From contig LKNH01000003.1 of the NCBI GenBank assembly GCA_001564135.1, forward strand, positions 1 to 33,365: 33,365 nt of DNA, given 5' to 3'. The DNA comes from Halobacteriaceae archaeon Tc-Br11_E2g27 (GTDB lineage Archaea; Halobacteriota; Halobacteria; Halobacteriales; Haloarculaceae). Below the pieces are notes generated by a model. That model ran no database searches. It saw nothing but the letters and a program-made list of their open reading frames with translations, and was not told the origin of the DNA. Each line of letters starts with the position of its first letter. Position 1 is the stretch's first letter. Positions 26,340 through 33,365 of this stretch are shown one piece after another. The translations under genes and the position numbers were made by a program.

Positions 26340-27125
26340 ATGGTTTTCACAGACGGAGCCATCCTCAAAAATAACAGAATGTCGGAATTGGTCCCGAGTG
26401 ATGAGTCCGAGTCGGTCGAAGGAAAGACCAACGAGCGCGAATCGGTGTCATTTACGTACGCTGGCGCCCGAGCAGGATTTCTGATTACACTCCCAGTGGC
26501 AATGGGTGTCGCTGGCTACGGAATCGCGTTTGGGTTGCTTGCCAATCAGGCTGGACTGACGCTGGCCGAAGCAACGCTGATGAGTGCCACAGTCGTGGCC
26601 GGTGCATCCCAGATTGTGGCCGTCGAACTCTGGGCGAATCCAATTCCCGTTGCAGCAATCGTTCTCACTACCTTCGCAATCAACCTTCGCTACTCACTCA
26701 TGGGAGCAGCCTTACAGCCATGGTTTAAACACCTTTCGCCGACGCAAGCGTATGGTAGCCTCTTTTTGATGGCTGATGAAAACTGGGCGTTGACAATGCG
26801 GGATTTAAAAAACGGGACCGGGCGTGGTGCGTTTTTGCTTGGGAGTGGTGTTGCGGTCTGGGTTGCGTGGGTCAGTTCGACGGTTGTCGGTGTCCTTGCG
26901 GGCGACACCATCGACGACCCAACAGCATACGGTGTTGATTTCATTCTTGCCGTTGTCTTTGTTGCACTTGCGGTCGAACTCTGGGAGGGAAAATCCTCAA
27001 TTCTGCCCTGGAGTGTGGCACTCACAACTGCCATCGTCAGTTCGCAACTTCTCCCTGGACAGTGGTATATTCTAATTGGGGGCATGGCGGCTGGACTCGT
27101 CGAGGTGTTACGATATGATTGGTAG
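26340..27125 (+). CDS. azlC: AzlC family permease (branched-chain amino acid export)
   Basis: The protein (about 261 aa from ATG 26340; a shorter start at ATG 26379 is possible) has an acidic N-terminus, then hydrophobic segments beginning near residue 36 (AGFLITLPVAMGVAGYGIAFG). The AzlC motif region LMSATVVAGASQIVAVELW and the FAINLRYSLMGAAL stretch are diagnostic. It forms a two-component exporter of leucine-type amino acids or analogues with AzlD. The ATG of azlD lies inside the azlC 3' end (11-nt overlap), so the two are coupled. It diverges from mmsA, an enzyme of valine breakdown, but a direct link is not shown. Confidence 0.9.
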   Translation: MVFTDGAILKNNRMSELVPSDESESVEGKTNERESVSFTYAGARAGFLITLPVAMGVAGYGIAFGLLANQAGLTLAEATLMSATVVAGASQIVAVELWANPIPVAAIVLTTFAINLRYSLMGAALQPWFKHLSPTQAYGSLFLMADENWALTMRDLKNGTGRGAFLLGSGVAVWVAWVSSTVVGVLAGDTIDDPTAYGVDFILAVVFVALAVELWEGKSSILPWSVALTTAIVSSQLLPGQWYILIGGMAAGLVEVLRYDW

Positions 27126-27438
27126 CACAGATTTCTCGCTTGACCCGGTCGTTGTTGGCGTCATTGCTGGGATGGTGTTCGTAACGGTCATCACAAAGTT
27201 GGGCGGTCTGTGGCTGCTGAGTCAATTCGAGGTCAGCGACCGCCTTGAAGCAGGGATTTCCGTTCTCCCTGGAGCAATTGTCATCGCGATTCTTGCCCCC
27301 GAACTTGCCGACGGTGGGCCACCAGAATGGGGAGCAGCTCTGGTTGCCGGCATGGTGATGTGGCGGACGGGAAATATCCTCCTCACACTAATTGTCGGGG
27401 TATTCGCAGTGATTCTGTTCCGGGCAGCAGTTCCCTAG
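27115..27438 (+). CDS. azlD: AzlD family small permease
   Basis: The start at 27115 (107 aa, MIGSTDFSLD) is preferred over the ATG at 27076, which lies in another frame of azlC. The protein has about four hydrophobic helices; LEAGISVLPGAIVIAILAPEL and VAGMVMWRTGNILLTLIVG are typical of AzlD. It overlaps azlC by 11 nt in another frame. It is the small subunit of the branched-chain amino acid exporter. Confidence 0.88.
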   Translation: MIGSTDFSLDPVVVGVIAGMVFVTVITKLGGLWLLSQFEVSDRLEAGISVLPGAIVIAILAPELADGGPPEWGAALVAGMVMWRTGNILLTLIVGVFAVILFRAAVP

Positions 27439-27563
27439 ATTGAGACTACTTCGAGAACACAGCGAGTAAAGAACGAATAACTACCCGAACAAGCACTCTC
27501 GCTGAAGTCGATGAAGACACCGGCTGTTTCACAGCCATTAGTACGTTCAGGAGTGTCAAATAA

Positions 27564-29060
27564 ATGAGTGGAACCTCTCGTCTCTTTCAGCGATTTCTCT
27601 CGCTGTTCGGCCCGAAGATGTTGTCGACGATAATTGCCATCGTCTCGACGCCGATTATCGTCCGTCTGCTTGGCCCCGGTGGATATGGCGATTACGCTGT
27701 CCTCCTCTCAATTTATTCGCTCTATATGATTCCAATCTCCTCTGCAATAACCGAGGGTGTACAAAAGTTCGTTGCCGAGGATGAGCGACACGATGCCTGG
27801 CTCGAACGTGTTATTCAGTTTTATTTTCTGTTGGCGCTCGTTCTTGTCCTGCTTGGAGTGACTATACTACTGATTTTTGTCGGTTTAGGGCTTGCTGAGC
27901 GGTTTTTTGATGAAGAGTTTACATTTTATTTTTACTTACTCGCTGCTTTCGTTTTTGTCGGTCAGTTCAGAGGGTTGACAATGCATACGATTCTTGGGTT
28001 CGGTCTAGAGCACATCAACGGCCCGTTAGGCGTTCTCAAGAAAGTTCTCATCACCGGCGTTGGGATATTACTTGTCCTGGCGGGATTGGACGTCACAGGA
28101 ATGGTCCTTGGGAACATCATTGCCGAACTGACGGTTGCAGTGATTGCTGGATATGTCATATTGAACCGCATTTCAGTTCGGCAGTTGTTTCAGATTCCAG
28201 ATTCGGTTCCAGTCCGTGAGTTTCTCTCGTTTAACGTCCTGAATGTTCTGCTTGTTTTGCTCGTCATGTCGTTGTTTCATATAGATATTGTGATGGTGAG
28301 AACGCTAGTGGGTGATGAGGCAACGGGCTATTACCGCGCTGCCCTCGCGCTCGCGGAGTATCTCTGGATAGTCCCTATCGTGTTACAGACGCTCTTGTTG
28401 CATTCGACAGCGAGTCTCTGGAGTGAAGGGAAAACCGACGAGATTACCGAAATTTCCGGGCGGATAACTCGGTACAACGTCCTGTTAGTACTCGTGATGG
28501 CAATCGGAATGGCCGCGCTTGCCCACAGGCTCGTCCCGCTGTATTACGGCGCTGATTTTGTGGTCGCAACAATCCCCCTACTCCTGTTACTTCCTGGCGC
28601 AATTGGCTTCGCTGTTGCCAGACCCCTACAAGCGATTTGCCAGGGTTCAGGGAACCTGCGGCCGCTCATTACTGCGGTGGCGATAGCCGCCACACTCAAT
28701 GTCGTGTTGAACGCGACACTGATACCGCTGTACGGGATGAACGGGGCAGCGGTCGCAACGAGCACCAGTTATGGCTCCATGTTTGTCCTTCTTATCTGGG
28801 CCTCATGGCGGATTGGGTACAACCCATTGTCCGATTTCAGGCCAGGTCGCGTCGCCGCAACAGCAGTAATTGCTGGAATTCCCATCTTTGTCATGGGCCA
28901 GGTGATTCCAGGAGATATCCTGTCTTTAGTCGTCGTACCAATACTTGGACTGGCTATCTTTACCGTGACCGCTGTGGTAACAGGAGCTCTTGAGAAAGAG
29001 GAATTAAACGAGTTGCTGGGTAAGTTACCAGCACCGTTCGACAAGGCTGCTGCCTTCTGA
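27564..29060 (+). CDS. Polysaccharide/oligosaccharide flippase (Wzx-like, MATE/MOP superfamily)
   Basis: The 498-aa protein with about 12-14 hydrophobic helices begins with FLSLFGPKMLSTIIAIVSTPIIVRLLGPGGYGDYAVL, a family signature (quoted only as the region at residues 12-47). The paired six/seven-helix architecture and LGPGGYGDY motif fit the polysaccharide transport (PST) group, which flips lipid-linked sugars across the membrane for surface glycans or N-glycosylation. An AGGAG-like site about 10 nt before the ATG (around 27549-27553) is a possible Shine-Dalgarno site, unlike most genes here. No glycosyltransferases are in the window. Confidence 0.87.
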   Translation: MSGTSRLFQRFLSLFGPKMLSTIIAIVSTPIIVRLLGPGGYGDYAVLLSIYSLYMIPISSAITEGVQKFVAEDERHDAWLERVIQFYFLLALVLVLLGVTILLIFVGLGLAERFFDEEFTFYFYLLAAFVFVGQFRGLTMHTILGFGLEHINGPLGVLKKVLITGVGILLVLAGLDVTGMVLGNIIAELTVAVIAGYVILNRISVRQLFQIPDSVPVREFLSFNVLNVLLVLLVMSLFHIDIVMVRTLVGDEATGYYRAALALAEYLWIVPIVLQTLLLHSTASLWSEGKTDEITEISGRITRYNVLLVLVMAIGMAALAHRLVPLYYGADFVVATIPLLLLLPGAIGFAVARPLQAICQGSGNLRPLITAVAIAATLNVVLNATLIPLYGMNGAAVATSTSYGSMFVLLIWASWRIGYNPLSDFRPGRVAATAVIAGIPIFVMGQVIPGDILSLVVVPILGLAIFTVTAVVTGALEKEELNELLGKLPAPFDKAAAF

Positions 29061-29124
29061 ACGAAATAATACAGAGTGACCCTCGATTGTTGCTTATACT
29101 GCCGAACGTAACTTCGTTAACATA

Positions 29125-29146
29125 CTCGCCACCCGAGGGTGGCGAG
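29125..29146. terminator. Perfect 10-bp stem hairpin
   Basis: ctcgccaccc and gggtggcgag are perfect inverted repeats separated by ga. The site lies between the 3' end of the flippase gene (+) and a minus-strand small gene, so a bidirectional terminator is plausible. It may instead be the end of a mobile element or part of the reading frame of a frameshifted gene; the T-run expected for a haloarchaeal terminator is weak. Confidence 0.45.
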
Positions 29147-29174
29147 ATTGTTTAACAGTTTACGTCCAGTAGTA

Positions 29175-29486
29175 TTACCGAGAGCCTTTACAGCCACCGC
29201 GAAGTCGGCTGCATTCAGACTGTCGGGTTTGTGTGCAAAATTCCGTATCAGCATACACTTCATCGATGACCTCATCCAGACGCTCGATATCGGGTTGCCC
29301 AAACGAATTATGGGCAAGAAAATATGGACCAAGATGGTCTTCGGCGATACGGCGACCACACAAGCCTTCTCCCTTCAAGTCAATCACAACCTCTCTAAGC
29401 TCTTTTTTCGACGGATTTTCGTCAAGTTCGATACTTTTTGTTCCGCGACTGGGGAGTTCGCTGAACAGTTTTTTTACATCAATCAT
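29175..29486 (-). CDS. Hypothetical protein, possibly frameshifted at its 3' end
   Basis: The 103-aa frame is not recognised. Residues 1-80 look coding for a haloarchaeon (KKLFSELP, LREVVIDLKGEG, GPYFLAHNSFGQPDIERLDEVIDEVY). The last 20 residues become Arg/Cys-rich (CTQTRQSECSRL) and unlike the rest. A frame change near 29235 restores a protein-like tail (DSLNAADFAVAVKALGNT, then GRKLLNNLATLGW) to a stop at 29117. TATA-like tatatttttg lies about 30 nt upstream of the ATG at 29486. The alternative plus-strand frame here lacks features. Confidence 0.45.
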   Translation of the reverse strand: MIDVKKLFSELPSRGTKSIELDENPSKKELREVVIDLKGEGLCGRRIAEDHLGPYFLAHNSFGQPDIERLDEVIDEVYADTEFCTQTRQSECSRLRGGCKGSR

Positions 29487-29556
29487 AGTCCAGTGATACA
29501 GCCAGTATCACAAAAATATACGGTCGAACATGTTTTGCCAATCCTCACTACTCGCC

Positions 29557-29922
29557 TTATTCCTCATTGCGGTTGACCTGGCAGTCAAAGAACCCATTTC
29601 GAAGCGATATATGCACCGATTCAAGTTCTAGTTCATAGGTACAGACATGGTGACCGGTCGTTTTAACAGCAAGTTGTTCTTTGAGGAGACCAAGTTCTGT
29701 CAATCGGTCTATTTTTCGGTACGCCGTCGACGATGGTAACTCACAACACTCGGAAAGTTCCATTGCAGATTTGGGTTCCTCACTTGTTGCCTCAAGGATT
29801 GCTCGAGCATCGCCATCATTTAACACTGCAAGGAGTTCAGGTAACTGCTCTCTTTCAGTTGTAAAAGAATCACGAGGGTGCGGAGTTCTCCGTCGGTGCT
29901 GTGGCGGGTGCATGTTACTCAT
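29557..29922 (-). CDS. Winged-helix transcriptional regulator
   Basis: The 121-aa protein has a winged-helix domain at about 30-95: DGDARAILEATSEEPKSA, then a recognition helix region CELPSSTAYRKIDRLTEL followed by GLLKEQ and a wing. It is of the ArsR/TrmB-like type common in haloarchaea, without a clear ligand or metal motif. The basic N-terminal tail (QHRRRTPH) may contact DNA. It probably represses or activates neighbours, perhaps including itself; the target is unknown. Same strand as the small regulator at 30105-30449, 182 nt away. Confidence 0.82.
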   Translation of the reverse strand: MSNMHPPQHRRRTPHPRDSFTTEREQLPELLAVLNDGDARAILEATSEEPKSAMELSECCELPSSTAYRKIDRLTELGLLKEQLAVKTTGHHVCTYELELESVHISLRNGFFDCQVNRNEE

Positions 29923-30104
29923 CAGTGTATGTCACTTCGTTGAGTGTATGTTTGCCCTACTGCGGTGTGTATTTTCATCCGAATATATTCGGGAGTTGTT
30001 GTTCCGAGTACTCGGCTCTGAAAAGACCACCGTATCGTGAGTAAAGGGCCGATATGGTGTGGACACAATGTCTATGGAACTGTTCGAAGATAATGAGTGC
30101 ACGA

Positions 30105-30449
30105 TTACATTATTTCGACAACATCGGTAAGACGGTCGTTAGTTGTCATCTCATTCAAGACATCCTCCGGGGAACAGTCAAGGGCATACTGTGGGCGGCC
30201 TTTTCCGGTGGCAGAGGTATCCGAAATATATTCTTTGAGATACGGTTTGGTCCCGAGTGAACTGAGTGCTCGCATCACCTCCCGTTCTGACAGAGTCCCA
30301 ACGGCTTCGGAATCACACGCCTCCAAGACCTCGATCGTTCGGTTTTTGAGTGAGATTGATTCGACAGGTGTCGCCCCGTCCTGTTCGGCCTTGACAAGAC
30401 CGAGCAACACGAGCTGTTCCGTGAGTGATAGTGAGTCAATATCAACCAT
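30105..30449 (-). CDS. Small winged-helix-like conserved protein
   Basis: The 114-aa protein starts MVDIDSLSLTEQLVLLGLVKA and contains a helical segment and a later wing-like turn (TGKGRPQYAL), compatible with a winged-helix DNA-binding fold. No catalytic motif was found. It lies 55 nt downstream of the minus-strand MFS gene at 30505-31719, so it may be co-transcribed and regulate that transporter. Assignment to DNA binding is inference from pattern. Confidence 0.65.
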   Translation of the reverse strand: MVDIDSLSLTEQLVLLGLVKAEQDGATPVESISLKNRTIEVLEACDSEAVGTLSEREVMRALSSLGTKPYLKEYISDTSATGKGRPQYALDCSPEDVLNEMTTNDRLTDVVEIM

Positions 30450-30504
30450 GCAAAAGTCATTGGGCTGCAGTATAATAGTAATTTGGCCGAAGAGGGAGGG
30501 ATTC

Positions 30505-31719
30505 TCACGACGTCGAAGATGCCATTGGCATTCGGAACGTCAGAATGACGACGACCGCCATAATCAGAGCCAGAACAAAATATCCTTCATCAAAATATCC
30601 GGCATCCGCGACGACACCGAAAACAACCGGCCCTGTAGCAGCGAGTGCCGCAGTCACTGTTCGAACAACACCCAAGCCTGTTCCTTTCATGTTATCGGAG
30701 AACGCTTCGGCAAGAAACGATTGAGTGATTGCACCTGTACCCAGCATGACACTAATCATGGCAGTGATTCCAACAAGAATCCAGAGTTCGTTTGTCAACG
30801 GGAGAAGAGCAAAGCCAACAACTGCAGGGAGAAGAATTGAGATGAGCGAAATACGCATACCAATCCGGTCGTAGGCTGCCCCAGCTAACGGTTTAACGAG
30901 AACTCCCACAGCAAAAAAGAAGCCGAATAAAATACCAGCAGTCGACGGTGAGAACCCCTTGACTGTTGTTAGGTATGTGGGATAAAAGGTCGTGAACGAT
31001 TGCCAAATAAACATATAGAGAAACAAAATGCCCGTCATAAATCCCATTGTCGGGTTTCGGAGTTCATAGAGGACATCACGTGCCTCCCAGAGAGATTGGA
31101 GATCAGAACTGGAATCTTCCGACGGATGCGTCGGCGAAAAAAGGAAAATAAGAATCCCTGCAAGCAAGAGACCTGGAATCACGAACCCAAGTCCAGCCTG
31201 CCAGAGAAAAGCAGCAGCAAGGACAGTGGCAACGGGAGGAAGCAGCGACTGACCGATATCCCCCATAGCCATGGTAACACCGAGGGCACTACCGAGTCGT
31301 TCAGCATAAAGTTCCGAGAGAAAGGTGATTCGCGCAATGGGATACAGTGAGTGACCTAACCCCCAGATTGCTGTTGCGACGAACAGCAAAATCGCTGATG
31401 GAGCAGTGATAACAAGCATCAACGCACCGGCAACAGTAGTGACACTGACTGCCATCAACGTCCGCTCACTATATCTATCTGCAAGCACACCGCTTGGGAG
31501 CTGTCCTATCGCAGCAAAAAACCACAGGACGGAGACGAGCAGGCCTGCGACGGAGAGACTCATCCCAAATTCGGTCTCAAAATAAGGAATAATGACGGGA
31601 TATACCATGCGTATCCCCATCAAAAGCCCCCAGCCAAGAGCAATTGCAGCGAGGGAGATTCCCTTCCCATTCCCCCAGAGACCGATGATTTCTTGTTTAA
31701 ATATTGACCAGATATTCAT
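30505..31719 (-). CDS. MFS transporter
   Basis: The 404-aa protein with 12 hydrophobic segments has an MFS loop motif after TM2 (PSGVLADRYSERT). It shares several motifs with the MFS gene at 21825-23072, such as MVYPVIIPYFETEFG versus IVYPAVMPGIQGEFG and GTGLGVVRTV near TM11, suggesting paralogues. A TATA element at 31754-31761 lies some 39 nt from the ATG, implying a leader of roughly 10 nt. The substrate is unknown. Confidence 0.9.
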   Translation of the reverse strand: MNIWSIFKQEIIGLWGNGKGISLAAIALGWGLLMGIRMVYPVIIPYFETEFGMSLSVAGLLVSVLWFFAAIGQLPSGVLADRYSERTLMAVSVTTVAGALMLVITAPSAILLFVATAIWGLGHSLYPIARITFLSELYAERLGSALGVTMAMGDIGQSLLPPVATVLAAAFLWQAGLGFVIPGLLLAGILIFLFSPTHPSEDSSSDLQSLWEARDVLYELRNPTMGFMTGILFLYMFIWQSFTTFYPTYLTTVKGFSPSTAGILFGFFFAVGVLVKPLAGAAYDRIGMRISLISILLPAVVGFALLPLTNELWILVGITAMISVMLGTGAITQSFLAEAFSDNMKGTGLGVVRTVTAALAATGPVVFGVVADAGYFDEGYFVLALIMAVVVILTFRMPMASSTS

Positions 31720-31753
31720 TAAATAAGATACTACCTGTTCCTCGCTTTCGAAG

Positions 31754-31761
31754 CTATATAA
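31754..31761 (-). promoter_or_regulatory. TATA box for the third MFS gene
   Basis: Plus-strand ctatataa (minus ttatatag) is about 39 nt upstream of the ATG at 31719, so transcription would begin about 10 nt before the start codon. Confidence 0.45.
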
Positions 31762-31843
31762 TTCCGGCGTGTCCTTTCGAGCAGGGCGGTTGTATCAATA
31801 ATACAAGCATAAACTATTCGTATCAACGGGGAGAAATAAACTT

Positions 31844-32197
31844 ATGCTCGATAATCTAATTGTTTTCGTCGTCAGCCTACTCATCGGAGCGTTGGGGATA
31901 CACATCGGGGCGATGGTCATTTCTGGAGTGACAAATTATACGTATGCGTTTTTCACCGCATTGATTGGAGCGCTCGTCTGGACTGTGACCGGCTTTCTGT
32001 TTGGATGGATTCCATTATTGGGTCCTGCGCTAGTCTTGCTCGCCTACCTCGCTATCGTCAAGTGGCGATATCCAGGTGGCTGGATAGATGCGGTCGGTAT
32101 TACGCTTGTTGCCTGGATATCAGTCATAGTCGTCCTGTATATCCTTGCCACCGCAGATATCACATCGTTTGATGCGACAGGCGTTCCGGGGACCTGA
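31844..32197 (+). CDS. Small four-helix membrane protein
   Basis: The 117-aa protein is almost all hydrophobic, with about four membrane helices (residues 5-25, 33-52, 56-72 and 81-102) and a short C-terminal tail (TSFDATGVPGT). I recognise no family motif. A ggggag element lies about 10 nt before the ATG. It precedes the RND exporter with 261 nt between them, so it may be unrelated. Confidence 0.7.
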   Translation: MLDNLIVFVVSLLIGALGIHIGAMVISGVTNYTYAFFTALIGALVWTVTGFLFGWIPLLGPALVLLAYLAIVKWRYPGGWIDAVGITLVAWISVIVVLYILATADITSFDATGVPGT

Positions 32198-32458
32198 TTT
32201 TTAGAGGGTGGGTTAGATGAGAATACCGATAGTAGCAGATCACGCAAAGAGTATATTAAACCGTAGACGGTAAGGTAATCCTTCGTGCGAGTAAGCGAGT
32301 GCTGTTTTTGACAATCCGCTTCCGAAACAACGCCATAAACACACTCCAGCTATGGCAAATTATTATAACTAAGGTGATAAAACCGGCGTGGCTATATAGC
32401 CTGGTGTTTGTAGTATAGTACGAACAGAGTCTCTTCTTGATGAAGAGTGAGCAAACGT

Positions 32459-33365
32459 ATGAATCTTATACAAAAGTTCCTGACCACAATTACCCAGCGC
32501 ACTCGACTCACCATAGCAGTGCTGTTAGTGGTGACACTGTTGCTGAGCGGCGGAATTCCGATGGTCGAAGAGGATACATCGCTTGACCAATTCGAGACAG
32601 AAAGCGATGAGGTAGACAAACTTGAGTATGTGGGGGAAAATTTTGGCGTTGCTGAGGAAAACACCACGACAGCCCAGGTTGTCCTCCGTGAAGACAACGC
32701 CCTCAGCAGAGACTCGCTGATTGCATCTCTTGAGTTACAACAGGACATCCAGGCATCTGAGACCATCAACGCGACGCTGGTAGACGACCCGTTTAACGAC
32801 TTGGCGACGATTCTTGCTCAGACTGCGCTCATTGAGGAACGACAGGCGGAGCTCGATGAGCGGAGTGAGCAACTCGAAAACGAAAGCGCCGGTATCGAAG
32901 CCGATTCCGAAGCACTCGAAGCCGACAGTGCAGCGCTTGAGCAACGGCAACAAGCTATTGAAGACGACCAAGAAGAGCTAGAGCGGCTTGCAGTAGAACT
33001 CAGTGAATTACTCGATGAGGCCCGGGATGTCCAAACTGAGTATAACCGGGGAGAAATTACGGAAGCGGAACGCGACGCGGCAAGTGATGAACTCTCCACA
33101 ACAGCGGCGGAACGGCTTACCCAAGAGCAGTCTCAGGCGTTCGATGAATTGCTTGAACAAGCGCAAGCAACGCAGGCTGAGATGAGCGAGGTCGAGCGTG
33201 CATTCGAGGAAAACGACATCGACGAGGATGAGTACGAGACACAGATGGCCGAGCTCACTGACACAGTGGAGGCTGTCTATGCTGGAATTGAAGATGAGGT
33301 TCTCGCAGATTCGTTTGCGGACCTGCAAGAGCGTGGGGAAGAAATAGAAGCAGATGCACAGGAAC
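32459..33365 (+). CDS. RND/MMPL family exporter, N-terminal part (3' end outside window)
   Basis: The open frame from ATG 32459 reaches the window end (302 codons plus one base). After a basic start and one helix (LTIAVLLVVTLLLSGGIP, about 16-33), the sequence is extracellular and acidic. An RND-type mixed segment with LDQFETESDEVDKLEYV is followed by a long Glu/Gln/Ala-rich heptad region (about 115-300) that should form a coiled coil. Members move lipids, hydrophobic compounds or drugs with proton coupling. The expected TM2-TM12 lie beyond the window. The insert in the first large loop is unusually long; haloarchaeal MMPL proteins are known to vary here. Confidence 0.8.
   Translation, partial: MNLIQKFLTTITQRTRLTIAVLLVVTLLLSGGIPMVEEDTSLDQFETESDEVDKLEYVGENFGVAEENTTTAQVVLREDNALSRDSLIASLELQQDIQASETINATLVDDPFNDLATILAQTALIEERQAELDERSEQLENESAGIEADSEALEADSAALEQRQQAIEDDQEELERLAVELSELLDEARDVQTEYNRGEITEAERDAASDELSTTAAERLTQEQSQAFDELLEQAQATQAEMSEVERAFEENDIDEDEYETQMAELTDTVEAVYAGIEDEVLADSFADLQERGEEIEADAQE

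Noticed and set aside
29139..29576. Plus-strand frame of 145 codons
   Set aside because: The opposing minus-strand frame has a TATA element and an acidic, haloarchaeal-type composition; this one does not.
30097..30840. Plus-strand frame of 247 codons
   Set aside because: It is antisense to a clear MFS gene and a small regulator and has atypical composition.
1..33365. CRISPR arrays, tRNA or rRNA genes
   Set aside because: I saw no regularly spaced repeats, tRNA T-loop signatures or rRNA-like conserved segments; covariance-model search could still find something.

Overview
The window reads as a haloarchaeal genome segment, relatively AT-rich for that group. The predicted proteins are rich in Asp and Glu. 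Many genes have a TATA-like element about 24-33 nt before the start codon and no Shine-Dalgarno site, as expected for leaderless transcripts. An F420-type oxidoreductase, a haloarchaeal-type ParA and a decayed IS6-type transposase fit the same assignment. A low-GC genus such as Haloquadratum or a relative is possible, but I cannot prove the genus from the sequence alone. Base composition varies: a sampled 60-nt line of the acyl-CoA dehydrogenase gene is about 43% GC and one of hyuA about 65%, so the window may be a mosaic.

Positions 1-15.2 kb hold a CoA-thioester catabolic island. It contains the 3' end of a TRAP fused permease, a 3-hydroxyacyl-CoA dehydrogenase/enoyl-CoA hydratase fusion, a second crotonase, an acyl-CoA dehydrogenase lacking the usual catalytic Glu, a PaaK-like CoA ligase, a second AMP-forming acyl-CoA ligase and an F420-dependent luciferase-like oxidoreductase. 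After a 1.1-kb gap with a palindromic element come an MFS transporter, a UspA protein, a hypothetical protein, and an amidohydrolase/Rieske-ferredoxin pair. Together they suggest uptake, CoA activation and beta-oxidation-like breakdown of an organic acid, perhaps cyclic or aromatic. The substrate is not determined.

Positions 15.2-17.5 kb hold a decayed IS6-type transposase, an orphan REC-PAS-PAS sensor protein and an AT-rich spacer. Positions 17.5-23.1 kb hold a minus-strand operon-like block: MFS transporter, AhpD-like protein, hyuA, hyuB. Similar AT-rich spacers sharing short repeats lie on both sides of this block.

Positions 23.2-24.7 kb hold a plasmid-type parA and a small partner gene. 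parA has an in-frame TAA, after which 42 open codons continue to a TGA that overlaps the partner's ATG. Positions 24.7-33.4 kb hold methylmalonate-semialdehyde dehydrogenase, AzlCD, a polysaccharide flippase, small hypothetical and winged-helix genes, a third MFS transporter, a small membrane protein, and the 5' part of an RND/MMPL exporter with a long acidic coiled coil. I saw no rRNA, tRNA or CRISPR array.
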